A stretch of 64,000 bases of DNA, from assembly GCA_964516135.1 (NCBI GenBank), contig CAZEWN010000001.1, positions 62,001 through 126,000 on the forward strand. The letters are read 5' to 3'. The DNA comes from 34-65-8 sp964516135 (GTDB lineage Bacteria; Pseudomonadota; Alphaproteobacteria; Sphingomonadales; Sphingomonadaceae). The notes under the pieces were generated by a model that did no database searches, had not been told where the DNA came from, and saw only the letters and a list, made by a program, of their open reading frames with translations. A program made the translations under genes and the position numbers. This document shows positions 26,495-34,669 of the stretch, in pieces (position 1 is the first letter of the stretch; each line of letters starts with the position of its first letter).

Positions 26495-26511
26495 GTCACA
26501 CTTGTCACACT
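26494..26511 (-). repeat. Tandem 9-base repeat at the pdxH start
   Basis: TGTCACACT occurs twice in direct succession on the plus strand (AGTGTGACA twice on the coding strand of pdxH). The copies run from the last base of the pdxH start codon upstream. A small hairpin, GGCGGA/TCCGCC, follows at 26518-26534. This may be an operator or a translation-control site. Confidence 0.45.
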
Positions 26512-26679
26512 GTCCTGGGCGGAAAAAGTCCGCCTTGCACGGGGTGCCCCCGAACCGGGTGGCGAAAGGGGTAAACGGGTTGATCGACGGTCCATGATCG
26601 CAGCCCTATCGCCCGGCGCCGAAGTAGGAAAGCCTCGCCGCTTGCGCGCGCTCACCGTCTCACCTAGCTAACACGCCCT

Positions 26680-27636
26680 ATGGCCGATCCCTATGCAACG
26701 CTTGGCGTCCCGCGCAGCGCGTCCGAGAAGGACATCAAGAGCGCCTATCGCAAGCTCGCCAAGGAACTCCATCCCGACCGCAACAAGGACAACCCGGCCG
26801 CGACCGAACGGTTCGGCAAGGTGACGCAGGCCTATGACCTGCTCAGCGATGCCGACAAGCGCGCGCGGTTCGACCGTGGCGAGATCGACGCCGAGGGCAA
26901 TCCCGCCAATCCGTTTGCCGGGATGGGAGGGGGCGGGTTCCGGGGCGGCCAGCAGGGTTTCCGACCAGAGGATTTCCAGGGCTTCGGCGGCGGCGACGGG
27001 CCGGACCTGGGTGATATATTCGAAGGCCTGTTCGGTGGCGGAGGCGGGCGGCGCGGGGCCGGAATGGCTGGGGGCATGGGGGGCGGCTTCGGCCAGCGGC
27101 GCCAGGCACCACCGCCGCGCGGCGCCGACATCGGCTATCGGCTGCGCGTGGCATTCACCGATGCCGCCACCCGCGCCGACCAGCGCATCACGCTGTCGGA
27201 TGGCAAGACGATCGACCTGAAGCTGCCCGCGGGCGTCGAGGACGGCACGCAGATGCGCCTCAAGGGCAAGGGCGAGCCGGGCCCCGGTGGCGCGGGCGAC
27301 GGCATCGTGACCATCGCGATCGACCGCCATGCTTTCTTTCGCCGCGACGGCGACGACGTGCGGCTCGACTTGCCGATCACGCTGGCCGAGGCCGTGGGCG
27401 GGGCCAAGGTCAAGTGCCCGACGGTCGATGGACCGGTGATGCTCACGATCAAGCCAGGCACCAGCGGCGGCACGGTGATGCGATTGAAGGGGAGGGGTTT
27501 TTCCTCCAAGAACGGCGGTCGCGGCGATCAGCTGGTGACATTGGAAATTCAGTTGCCGGGCGATCTTGCGGAACTGGCCAAGCGACTGGAAGGTTGGCAG
27601 GACAGCGCCAATCCGCGCGCCGACCTGGGGGTGTGA
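26680..27636 (+). CDS. DnaJ-class co-chaperone, CbpA-like
   Basis: The 318-residue protein has an N-terminal J domain with HPD at residues 31-33, which stimulates the DnaK ATPase. A Gly/Phe-rich linker (about 70-145) follows, then two beta C-terminal domains for substrate binding. The cysteine-rich zinc finger of true DnaJ is absent, so it is of the CbpA/DnaJ2 type. A few bases after its stop comes the BrkB-family gene. Confidence 0.93.
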   Translation: MADPYATLGVPRSASEKDIKSAYRKLAKELHPDRNKDNPAATERFGKVTQAYDLLSDADKRARFDRGEIDAEGNPANPFAGMGGGGFRGGQQGFRPEDFQGFGGGDGPDLGDIFEGLFGGGGGRRGAGMAGGMGGGFGQRRQAPPPRGADIGYRLRVAFTDAATRADQRITLSDGKTIDLKLPAGVEDGTQMRLKGKGEPGPGGAGDGIVTIAIDRHAFFRRDGDDVRLDLPITLAEAVGGAKVKCPTVDGPVMLTIKPGTSGGTVMRLKGRGFSSKNGGRGDQLVTLEIQLPGDLAELAKRLEGWQDSANPRADLGV

Positions 27637-27661
27637 CGTACCCCGCAGCAATGGATTTTCC

Positions 27662-28684
27662 ATGAGCGAGGCCGAACTGCCCAATCCCGAGGAACGCCGC
27701 ATCCAGTCGCTTTCGCCCGAAGCGCGGCGACACCAGGCGCGCGCGTTTGGCGCGCGGGTGCGCCAGCGGGTCGGCCCTGGCACGCGGTTCTTCGACGTGG
27801 CCCGGCGCGTGCTGCTGGGAGCCTACAACGACGGGTTCATCCACGCGGGCAATCTCGCCTACATGGCGGTACTGTCGATCTTTCCGTTCTTCATCCTGGG
27901 CGCGGCGATCTTTTCGTTCGTGGGCGAGGAAAGCGAACGCGCCGCGACCATCAACGCGGTCCTCTATGCCCTGCCGCCAGTCGTCGCCGACGTGATCGAA
28001 CCTGTCGCGCGGTCGGTGGTGGAGGCGCGCTCGGGCTGGGTGCTGTGGGCGGGCGGGCTGGTCGCGCTGTGGACCGTGGGCAGCCTGATCGAGACGATCC
28101 GCGACATCCTGCGCCGTGCCTATGGCACCGAGCCGACCGCCGCCTTCTGGAAATACCGGCTGGTTTCCAGCGGAATCATCATCCTGTCGGTCGTGCTGCT
28201 GATGGCCAGCCTGATCGCGCAGGTCCTGATCGGCGCCGCGCAGCAGGTGATCGACGCCTACCTGCCCTGGTTCGACGACATGATTGGCAGCCTGATGATT
28301 TCGCGCCTCGTCCCCGCCTTCGGACTGTTCGGATCGCTGTACCTGTTGTTCTATACACTCACGCCCAGCGCCTATCGCAAGAAGCGCTATCCCAAGTGGC
28401 CGGGCGCGCTGGCGACGACACTGTGGTGGGTCGCCGTGACGGTGGCGCTGCCGCCCCTGCTGCGGAGCGTGTTCAGCTACGACCTCACTTACGGCGCGCT
28501 GTCGGGCATGATGATCGCGCTTTTCTTTTTCTGGTTGGTCGGACTAGGGATGGTCGTCGGGGCGGAACTGAACGCGGCGCTGGCGGTGACTCCGGAAGAG
28601 GAGGAGAACCTGATCGGCCAGTGGGACGACCGGGCGCGGCGCAAGCGCAACGGTACCGCAATAGCGAGGGAAGACGACGAATGA
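27662..28684 (+). CDS. YihY/BrkB family membrane protein
   Basis: The 340-residue protein has about six membrane helices, with the family landmarks HAGNLAYMAVLSIFPFFILG, LWTVGSLIETIRDILRRAYG and YTLTPSAYRKKRYP. It was once thought to be RNase BN; the family is now regarded as a probable membrane transporter or flippase-like protein of unknown substrate. Charged tails flank the core. The ATG at 27662 is used because it starts the family's usual N-terminus. Its stop overlaps the fabI start (ATGA). Confidence 0.92.
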   Translation: MSEAELPNPEERRIQSLSPEARRHQARAFGARVRQRVGPGTRFFDVARRVLLGAYNDGFIHAGNLAYMAVLSIFPFFILGAAIFSFVGEESERAATINAVLYALPPVVADVIEPVARSVVEARSGWVLWAGGLVALWTVGSLIETIRDILRRAYGTEPTAAFWKYRLVSSGIIILSVVLLMASLIAQVLIGAAQQVIDAYLPWFDDMIGSLMISRLVPAFGLFGSLYLLFYTLTPSAYRKKRYPKWPGALATTLWWVAVTVALPPLLRSVFSYDLTYGALSGMMIALFFFWLVGLGMVVGAELNAALAVTPEEEENLIGQWDDRARRKRNGTAIAREDDE

Positions 28685-29505
28685 GCGGATTGATGGCGGG
28701 CAAGCGCGGCCTCATCATGGGATTGGCGAACGACAAGTCGCTGGCCTGGGGTATTGCGCGCAAGCTGCGCGAACATGGCGCGGAACTGGCATTCTCGTAC
28801 CAGGGCGATGCGCTGCGCAAGCGGGTCGAGCCGCTGGCCGCCGAGCTGGGTAGCGATTTCGTGTTCGATTGCGATGTCTCCGACATGGCCGCGCTCGACC
28901 GCGCCTTCGCGACGCTCAAGGCGCGGTGGGAAACGATCGACTTCGTGGTCCATGCGATCGGTTTTTCCGACAAGAACGAGCTGCGCGGCAAATATGTCGA
29001 TACCAGCCTCGACAACTTCCTGATGACGATGAACATTTCCGCCTACAGCCTGGTCGCGGTCAGCCAGCGCGCGGCGGCGATGATGCCCCCCGTCACCGAA
29101 GACGGCAAGGGCGGCGGCAGCATCCTGACGCTGACCTACTACGGCGCGGAGAAGGTCATCCCGCACTACAACGTGATGGGCGTGGCCAAGGCGGCGCTGG
29201 AAACCAGCGTCAAGTATCTCGCCAACGATCTCGGCCCTGCCAACATCCGCGTCAACGCGATCAGCGCCGGCCCGATCAAGACACTGGCCGCGAGCGGGAT
29301 CGGCGATTTCCGCTACATCCTGCGCTGGAACGAACTCAACGCGCCCCTCAGGCGCAACGTGACGATCGAGGACGTGGGCGGATCGGGCCTCTATTTCCTG
29401 TCCGACCTGTCATCGGGCGTGACCGGGGAAACGCATCACGTCGACGCGGGCTATCATGTGGTGGGCATGAAGCAGGAGGATGCGCCGGATATCGCGGTTG
29501 GGTGA
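28681..29505 (+). CDS. fabI: Enoyl-[acyl-carrier-protein] reductase (NADH)
   Basis: The 274-residue enzyme carries out the last reduction in each round of fatty-acid elongation and is the target of triclosan-type inhibitors. It shows GLANDKSLAWGIA, the Rossmann CDVSD box, HAIGFSDKNELRG and the Y-x6-K catalytic pair in YNVMGVAK, with ISAGPIKTLAASGI downstream. It is coupled to the BrkB-family gene. The polysaccharide locus begins four bases after its stop. Confidence 0.97.
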   Translation: MSGLMAGKRGLIMGLANDKSLAWGIARKLREHGAELAFSYQGDALRKRVEPLAAELGSDFVFDCDVSDMAALDRAFATLKARWETIDFVVHAIGFSDKNELRGKYVDTSLDNFLMTMNISAYSLVAVSQRAAAMMPPVTEDGKGGGSILTLTYYGAEKVIPHYNVMGVAKAALETSVKYLANDLGPANIRVNAISAGPIKTLAASGIGDFRYILRWNELNAPLRRNVTIEDVGGSGLYFLSDLSSGVTGETHHVDAGYHVVGMKQEDAPDIAVG

Positions 29506-29509
29506 AGAT

Positions 29510-30439
29510 ATGCGCGTCGCCGTTTTCGGGGCGGCCGGGTTTCTCGGCCGGGCGGTCGTGGCGCGGCTCAAGCGAGACGACATCCGCGTTCGTGCGATTA
29601 CCCGGGTAGGAGACCGGGTTGACCGCGCTGACGAGAATGTCGCATCGGGCGACTTGCTGACAGCGCCTTTGCCGCCGCTCGTCGAAGGCTGCGACGCCGT
29701 TATCAACTGCGCCGCGCGCGTGCATGTGCTCCGGCGCGAAGACCCCGCTGCCGCTGACGCCGCGTTCGCGGCGATGAACACGGACTTTGCCGTCCGTCTC
29801 GGGCAGGCCGCCAAGGCGGCGACCGTCCGGCGATTCGTACAGTTGAGTTCGGTCGCCGCCATCGGTTCTGTCACACCGGCCGGCACAACCGCCGATGATG
29901 CGATTACACCGCGACCCGACACGGCCTATGGACGCAGCAAGCTGGCAGCGGACCAAGCTCTCCAGCGGTTGAACTCGGAACAGTTCGTGGTCGTGTCGCT
30001 GCGACCGCCCACAATTCATGGCCCGGCTGTCGGTGCGTTGTTCGCAAGGCTCGATCGCGCCGCGCGATACGGTGTGCCGCTGCCGCTGGCCGGAATCGAT
30101 AATCGGCGGAGTATCGCTTTTGTCGACAATATCGCCGATGCGGTGGCCTGTGCGGCGCGGTTCGGCCCAGCGGGATCGTACCTCGTGAGCGATAGCGAGC
30201 CGCTATCATCCGCCGCACTCTATCGCATGTTGTTGCGATTGCATGGTCACGGCGACCGGGCATTCGCGCTACCCAAGGCAATCGTCTGGGCGGCCGCTCG
30301 CATGATCCTGCGTAAGCGCGCGACCAGCTTGCTGGGGAGTTGCGCGATCGACGGCGGCAGATTCGCGACCGCCTTTGGCTGGCAGCCTGTCATTCCGCTC
30401 GACCTCGCGCTTTCTCGCACTATAAGCGGGGCCGGTTGA
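29510..30439 (+). CDS. NAD-dependent epimerase/dehydratase, possible 4-ketosugar reductase
   Basis: The 309-residue extended SDR starts at MRVAVFGAAGFLGRAV, with a catalytic Ser/Tyr/Lys set in QLSSVAAIG and TAYGRSKLAAD. SIAFVDNIADAV and a C-terminal sugar-binding half follow. In polysaccharide loci this type next to a WbpM-like dehydratase is usually a reductase finishing UDP-QuiNAc or UDP-FucNAc (WbpV/WreQ-like). That specific role is inferred from position. It is the first gene of the polysaccharide cluster and may read through from fabI. Confidence 0.8.
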   Translation: MRVAVFGAAGFLGRAVVARLKRDDIRVRAITRVGDRVDRADENVASGDLLTAPLPPLVEGCDAVINCAARVHVLRREDPAAADAAFAAMNTDFAVRLGQAAKAATVRRFVQLSSVAAIGSVTPAGTTADDAITPRPDTAYGRSKLAADQALQRLNSEQFVVVSLRPPTIHGPAVGALFARLDRAARYGVPLPLAGIDNRRSIAFVDNIADAVACAARFGPAGSYLVSDSEPLSSAALYRMLLRLHGHGDRAFALPKAIVWAAARMILRKRATSLLGSCAIDGGRFATAFGWQPVIPLDLALSRTISGAG

Positions 30440-30440
30440 C

Positions 30441-30456
30441 CACGCGCGCGCGCGTG
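30441..30456. repeat. 16-base alternating CG palindrome
   Basis: CACGCGCGCGCGCGTG is a perfect palindrome of alternating purines and pyrimidines between the SDR gene stop (30439) and the WbpM-like gene. Such sequence can form a hairpin in RNA or Z-form DNA. Confidence 0.6.
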
Positions 30457-30482
30457 CTTCTGTGATCATTCAACGCGCTGAC

Positions 30483-32513
30483 ATGAAAACAAAATTCGCC
30501 AACATCTCGCAGGCCGTGCTCGAGCACCTGGCAACGAAGCTGATCGAGCTTTCGTCGCACGCCATGACGTGGCCACGGTGGCTCAAGCGGGCGCTCGTGA
30601 TCGGCGGCGATGCCATGCTCTGCGTCCTGGCGGTGTGGCTGGCGTTCTCCCTGCGCCTGGGCGAATGGCGGCTGCTTGACTGGCCAGTGGTCCGGTTCAC
30701 GCTGTCCGTCTTGATCGTGTGGTTTCCTGTCGCATTCTACCAGGGCGTCTACAACGCCATCTTCCGATATACCGGACGCGGGGCAATTATCGGACTGGCC
30801 TCGGCGGTGGCGATCATCACGCTGCCGTTGATCTATTTCTACATGATCAGGTCATATCCAGGGGTGCCGAGAACGATCGCGGTGCTGGCGCCGCTGATTT
30901 TCCTGATGATGATGACAGCGGCAAGGATCATCGGTCGTTACATTCTCATCGACCTGTTCCACTCACGGCCTTACGAAGGCGAGCAGCGTCGGCGTACGCT
31001 CATCTACGGCGCGGGCTCGCTGGGACAGCGCCTGGCATCGTCCTTCGCCGCGGAAAAGGGGCTGCAGCTGGTGGGCTACCTGGATGACGACCCAGGCAAG
31101 CGGCGGCACCGGCTCGATGGGCATCGCGTGTGGCATGCCAGTGAGATTGGCGACGCGATCGTGCGTACCGGCGCAACCCATGTATTGCTGGCGATGAGCG
31201 ACATCGGCCGACGCCGTCGGCGCGAGATCGTCGCCGAACTCAGCCAGTTTCCGGTCGAAGTTCATCCGCTTCCTCCGATGCGCGCGCTGCTGGAAGGGAC
31301 GGTCACGGTGGATGACCTGCGCCCGGTCCAAGTGGAGGATCTGCTGGGCCGGGTGCCGGTGGCGCCGGATCGAACGTTGCTGGTCAAATCGGTCCAGGGC
31401 AAGCGGGTCATGGTGACGGGCGCTGGTGGCTCGATCGGGAGCGAGATTTGCCGACAGATCAGCGAATTGGCTCCGCGCGAACTGGTGCTCGTGGAGGCCA
31501 ACGAATTCGCGCTGTTCGAAATCGGCCGCGAACTCGCCGCGCGTGTCGCGACCCTGCCGGAAGATCGCCAGCCGATCCTGATTGCCCGTCTTGTCAACGT
31601 TGCCGACAGCGGGGCCCTGGCACGGCTTTTCGCCGAACTGCCGCCAGACACCATCTATCATGCCGCCGCGTACAAGCATGTTCCACTGGTCGAGGACAAC
31701 ATCCTTGCGGCAGTGGAAAACAATCTGTTCGGCACTTTGGGCGTTGCCCGGGCGGCCCAGGCCGCGGGAACGCAAAAGTTCATCCTCATCAGCACCGACA
31801 AGGCCGTTCGCCCGCCAAACGTCATGGGCGCGACCAAACGCGCATGCGAGCTCGTGCTGCAGGCCATGAACGCGGAAGGTTCGGCCACGGTTTTCGCAAT
31901 CGTGCGATTTGGCAACGTGCTGGGCTCAAGTGGCTCGGTCGTGCCGTTGTTTCGCCGGCAGATCGAGCATGGTGGCCCGGTCACCGTCACCCATCGTGAA
32001 GTGATCCGGTACTTCATGACAATCCCCGAAGCCGCGCAACTGGTCATCCAGGCAGGCGGTATGGCCGAAGGTGGCGAAGTCTTCGTGCTGGACATGGGGG
32101 AGCCGGTACGCATCTGGGATCTTGCACGGACGATGATCCAGCTTGCCGGCCTCTCGGTTCGCGAGGGGGGCGGCGACGGAGACATCGCCATTGTCGAGAC
32201 TGGCCTGCGCCCAGGCGAGAAACTGTATGAGGAATTGTTGATCGGGGACGATCCGCTCGAAACTTCGCACCCCCGCATCATGCGCGCGCATGAACAGTTT
32301 TTTCCTGCGGACGCGCTCGTCCCGCAGCTCGATGCACTGCGCCTGGCGATCGACGCCAATGACGTGGAGAGGTGCCGCAAGGTGTTGCGCGAACTCGTTC
32401 CAACGCTCAACGCGGGGCCAGCGCTTGACCACGCGCTGGACAACTGCCAAACGCCCGGCGATCGCGCGCACGCGCACGCCCCCCTCCCCTCCGCGATACG
32501 CCATTCCCGATGA
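30483..32513 (+). CDS. WbpM/FlaA1-type nucleotide-sugar 4,6-dehydratase, membrane-bound
   Basis: The 676-residue protein has four N-terminal membrane helices and a first Rossmann domain (TLIYGAGSLGQRLA). Then comes a catalytic extended SDR domain with VTGAGGSIGSEICRQI and STDKAVRPPNVMGATKR. In that last stretch Met replaces the usual Tyr of the S-Y-K triad, which is normal for WbpM-type enzymes making UDP-4-keto-6-deoxy-GlcNAc. I prefer the ATG at 30483; an in-frame GTG at 30462 would add seven residues. It overlaps the next gene by 4 bases. Confidence 0.93.
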   Translation: MKTKFANISQAVLEHLATKLIELSSHAMTWPRWLKRALVIGGDAMLCVLAVWLAFSLRLGEWRLLDWPVVRFTLSVLIVWFPVAFYQGVYNAIFRYTGRGAIIGLASAVAIITLPLIYFYMIRSYPGVPRTIAVLAPLIFLMMMTAARIIGRYILIDLFHSRPYEGEQRRRTLIYGAGSLGQRLASSFAAEKGLQLVGYLDDDPGKRRHRLDGHRVWHASEIGDAIVRTGATHVLLAMSDIGRRRRREIVAELSQFPVEVHPLPPMRALLEGTVTVDDLRPVQVEDLLGRVPVAPDRTLLVKSVQGKRVMVTGAGGSIGSEICRQISELAPRELVLVEANEFALFEIGRELAARVATLPEDRQPILIARLVNVADSGALARLFAELPPDTIYHAAAYKHVPLVEDNILAAVENNLFGTLGVARAAQAAGTQKFILISTDKAVRPPNVMGATKRACELVLQAMNAEGSATVFAIVRFGNVLGSSGSVVPLFRRQIEHGGPVTVTHREVIRYFMTIPEAAQLVIQAGGMAEGGEVFVLDMGEPVRIWDLARTMIQLAGLSVREGGGDGDIAIVETGLRPGEKLYEELLIGDDPLETSHPRIMRAHEQFFPADALVPQLDALRLAIDANDVERCRKVLRELVPTLNAGPALDHALDNCQTPGDRAHAHAPLPSAIRHSR

Positions 32514-33886
32514 AACGCTTATCATTGAAGGCACATCCCGAGTTGGGGTTGCTCGGCCTCGTAATCTGCGCCTTCCTGTTTGGTGGAAGTTCGCGCGAAG
32601 ACATTGCATCGCTGATCGTCTTGCGTCCCCTGGGTGTGCTGGCGCTTGGCTGGGCCTGCGTTGTCGCGACCCGGGATGTGTGGGCGGCGAACAAGGCGAT
32701 ACTCATTTGCGCGGCAGCGTGGGCGGGTGCGACGCTGGTGCACCTGATCCCTCTACCACCCGGGGTTTGGCAAAGCATTCCCGGGCGGGAGCTGGCAACG
32801 GAGATTGCCGCCGCGGTCGGGCAAGACAGCACCTGGCGGCCGCTATCCCTGGTACCCTGGCGTACCGTAAACGCCCTTTTTGCGATGGCCCTGCCGCTGG
32901 CCGGACTGCTCCTCGCCTTGCAGCTGCCCCGCGACCGCCTGAAGCGCGTCGTCTACATCCTTGCCGTGCTGGTGTGGATCAGCGCGGGGCTCAGCCTGTT
33001 GCAAGTGGTGGGGGGGAGCGGAAGCCCGTTCTATACTTATCGCATCACGAATTCGGATTCAGCGGTCGGGCTGTTTGCGAACCGCAACCATCAGGCGATG
33101 TTCCTCGCCATGGGGTTCCCACTGATCGCGGCATCCATCGCATTGTGGCCGTCCGCGAAAGAGCACGTCAAGCTGCGCGAATGGGCGGGAGCCGGCGTTG
33201 CGCTGCTGCTCATCCCGTTTCTCCTGTACACCCAATCGCGCGCTGGCATCGTCATTGGCCTTCTCGGCCTTGGCATGGCTGCCTGGGTCTACCGGTCGCC
33301 GATTGAATCAGCGCAGAAGCGCCGTGTGCGGATGACGCTCGACCCGCGGCTGGTGTTCGGCGCGCTCGCGGTGGTGGCGCTCGCTGGCTTGACGGTCGCC
33401 TTCAGTGCCGCGAACGCGATCCAGCGGCTGGGCAACAACGACGATGAACTGCGCATGGAGATTTGGCCGACAGTCTGGACGATGCTCGACGACTATGGAT
33501 TGCTGGGCAGCGGGATGGGCACCTTCGTGGAGGTATACGCGGTCCACGAGCCCGACGCCTTCCTGCAGCCCAGTTACATCAACCGCGCGCATAACGACTG
33601 GCTGGAATTGCTGCTCACCGGGGGCATGCCATTCGTGTTGATCCTGCTGGCGGCGATCGTGGTGATCCTGCGCCGCGGTGTGCCGCTGTCCATCCGCAAT
33701 CATGACGGTCGCGACCAGGTCGTGCGGCGCCTTGGGTTGTGCCTGCTCGCCGTCCTGGCATTGGGCAGTGCTTACGACTATCCAGTTCGCGCACCGGCGT
33801 TTTCGCTGTTGCTGGCGATCGCGGTGGCCTTTGCGGCCGGGGCGGCTGACTACCGACGCAAGCCCGCGGGCGTTGGCGCGGGCTGA
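32510..33886 (+). CDS. O-antigen ligase/polymerase (Wzy_C family)
   Basis: The 458-residue inner-membrane protein has about ten to twelve hydrophobic segments. Its large periplasmic loop contains the Wzy_C/O-antigen ligase landmarks LLYTQSRAGIVIGL, GSGMGTFVEVY and INRAHNDWLELLLTGG. Family members either polymerise repeat units or ligate glycans to lipid A core or protein. Sequence alone does not decide. A second polymerase-like protein is encoded at 50451-51884, so one may be the ligase and the other the polymerase. Confidence 0.9.
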   Translation: MKRLSLKAHPELGLLGLVICAFLFGGSSREDIASLIVLRPLGVLALGWACVVATRDVWAANKAILICAAAWAGATLVHLIPLPPGVWQSIPGRELATEIAAAVGQDSTWRPLSLVPWRTVNALFAMALPLAGLLLALQLPRDRLKRVVYILAVLVWISAGLSLLQVVGGSGSPFYTYRITNSDSAVGLFANRNHQAMFLAMGFPLIAASIALWPSAKEHVKLREWAGAGVALLLIPFLLYTQSRAGIVIGLLGLGMAAWVYRSPIESAQKRRVRMTLDPRLVFGALAVVALAGLTVAFSAANAIQRLGNNDDELRMEIWPTVWTMLDDYGLLGSGMGTFVEVYAVHEPDAFLQPSYINRAHNDWLELLLTGGMPFVLILLAAIVVILRRGVPLSIRNHDGRDQVVRRLGLCLLAVLALGSAYDYPVRAPAFSLLLAIAVAFAAGAADYRRKPAGVGAG

Positions 33887-33929
33887 TGCGCTCGGCTATT
33901 GCTGCCTTTCTAGGACGGACACGTTGATC

Positions 33930-34652
33930 ATGCTTCGATTAGCTTTTGCCCTTGCGCTGTCGAGCATCACGCTCGGTGCATGTGCCGGACGAACCGAGCC
34001 GCTACCGGTCAGTTCGCCCGCGCTAACAGTAGTCGCCGAAACCGCGCTGCCGGCTCCCACCCTGGTCGATCAGGCCGGGATGAACCGTGGTGCGGCGGTC
34101 GGGCCCTACGACAAATTGATCATCGATGTTTACGGGATGAAGGATCTTTCCGCCCGCCCCGTTACCGTGGATGCCGGTGGAAGCATCTCGTTCCCTTTGA
34201 CCGGTTCGTTCCAGGTCGCCGGGATGACCGCGGCCGAAATCGAACAAGAACTCCGGCGGCGCCTCACGCAGGCTTACGTTCGCAACCCGCAAGTGTCTGT
34301 GAACTTTGAAGAGATCAACAGCCAGATCGTGACCGTCGATGGGCAAGTTACCCGGCCTGGCCTCTATCCAGTCCTCGACCGGATGACCCTGATGCAATCC
34401 GTTGCGAGAGCTGAAGGGCTGACGGAATTTGCCAAGGAGGATGATGTCGTCATCTTCCGCAACGTCCAGGGTCAACGCTACGTCGCCTTGTACAACCTTG
34501 GCGCGATCCGGCGCGGCTACTATGACGATCCGCAGATATATGCGGGCGATATCGTGGTGGTTGGGGAATCGCGCGGGCGCAGGCTGTTCCGCGATATTCT
34601 GGCGGCGGTTCCGCTGCTGACCGCTCCGATCATCGCCGTAATCCAGAACTAG
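33930..34652 (+). CDS. Polysaccharide export lipoprotein, Wza-like
   Basis: The 240-residue protein is an outer-membrane polysaccharide exporter. It has a lipobox cysteine at residue 18 (SITLGAC) and a Poly_export domain (GPYDKLIIDVYGMKDL, then GGSISFPLTGSFQVAG). One SLBB-type domain follows (INSQIVTVDGQVTRPGLYP). A hydrophobic C-terminal stretch (AAVPLLTAPIIAVIQ) may be the amphipathic helix that lines the Wza pore. It precedes the Wzc-like gene by 17 bases. Confidence 0.93.
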   Translation: MLRLAFALALSSITLGACAGRTEPLPVSSPALTVVAETALPAPTLVDQAGMNRGAAVGPYDKLIIDVYGMKDLSARPVTVDAGGSISFPLTGSFQVAGMTAAEIEQELRRRLTQAYVRNPQVSVNFEEINSQIVTVDGQVTRPGLYPVLDRMTLMQSVARAEGLTEFAKEDDVVIFRNVQGQRYVALYNLGAIRRGYYDDPQIYAGDIVVVGESRGRRLFRDILAAVPLLTAPIIAVIQN

Positions 34653-34669
34653 AACCGAGGCCATTTCCG

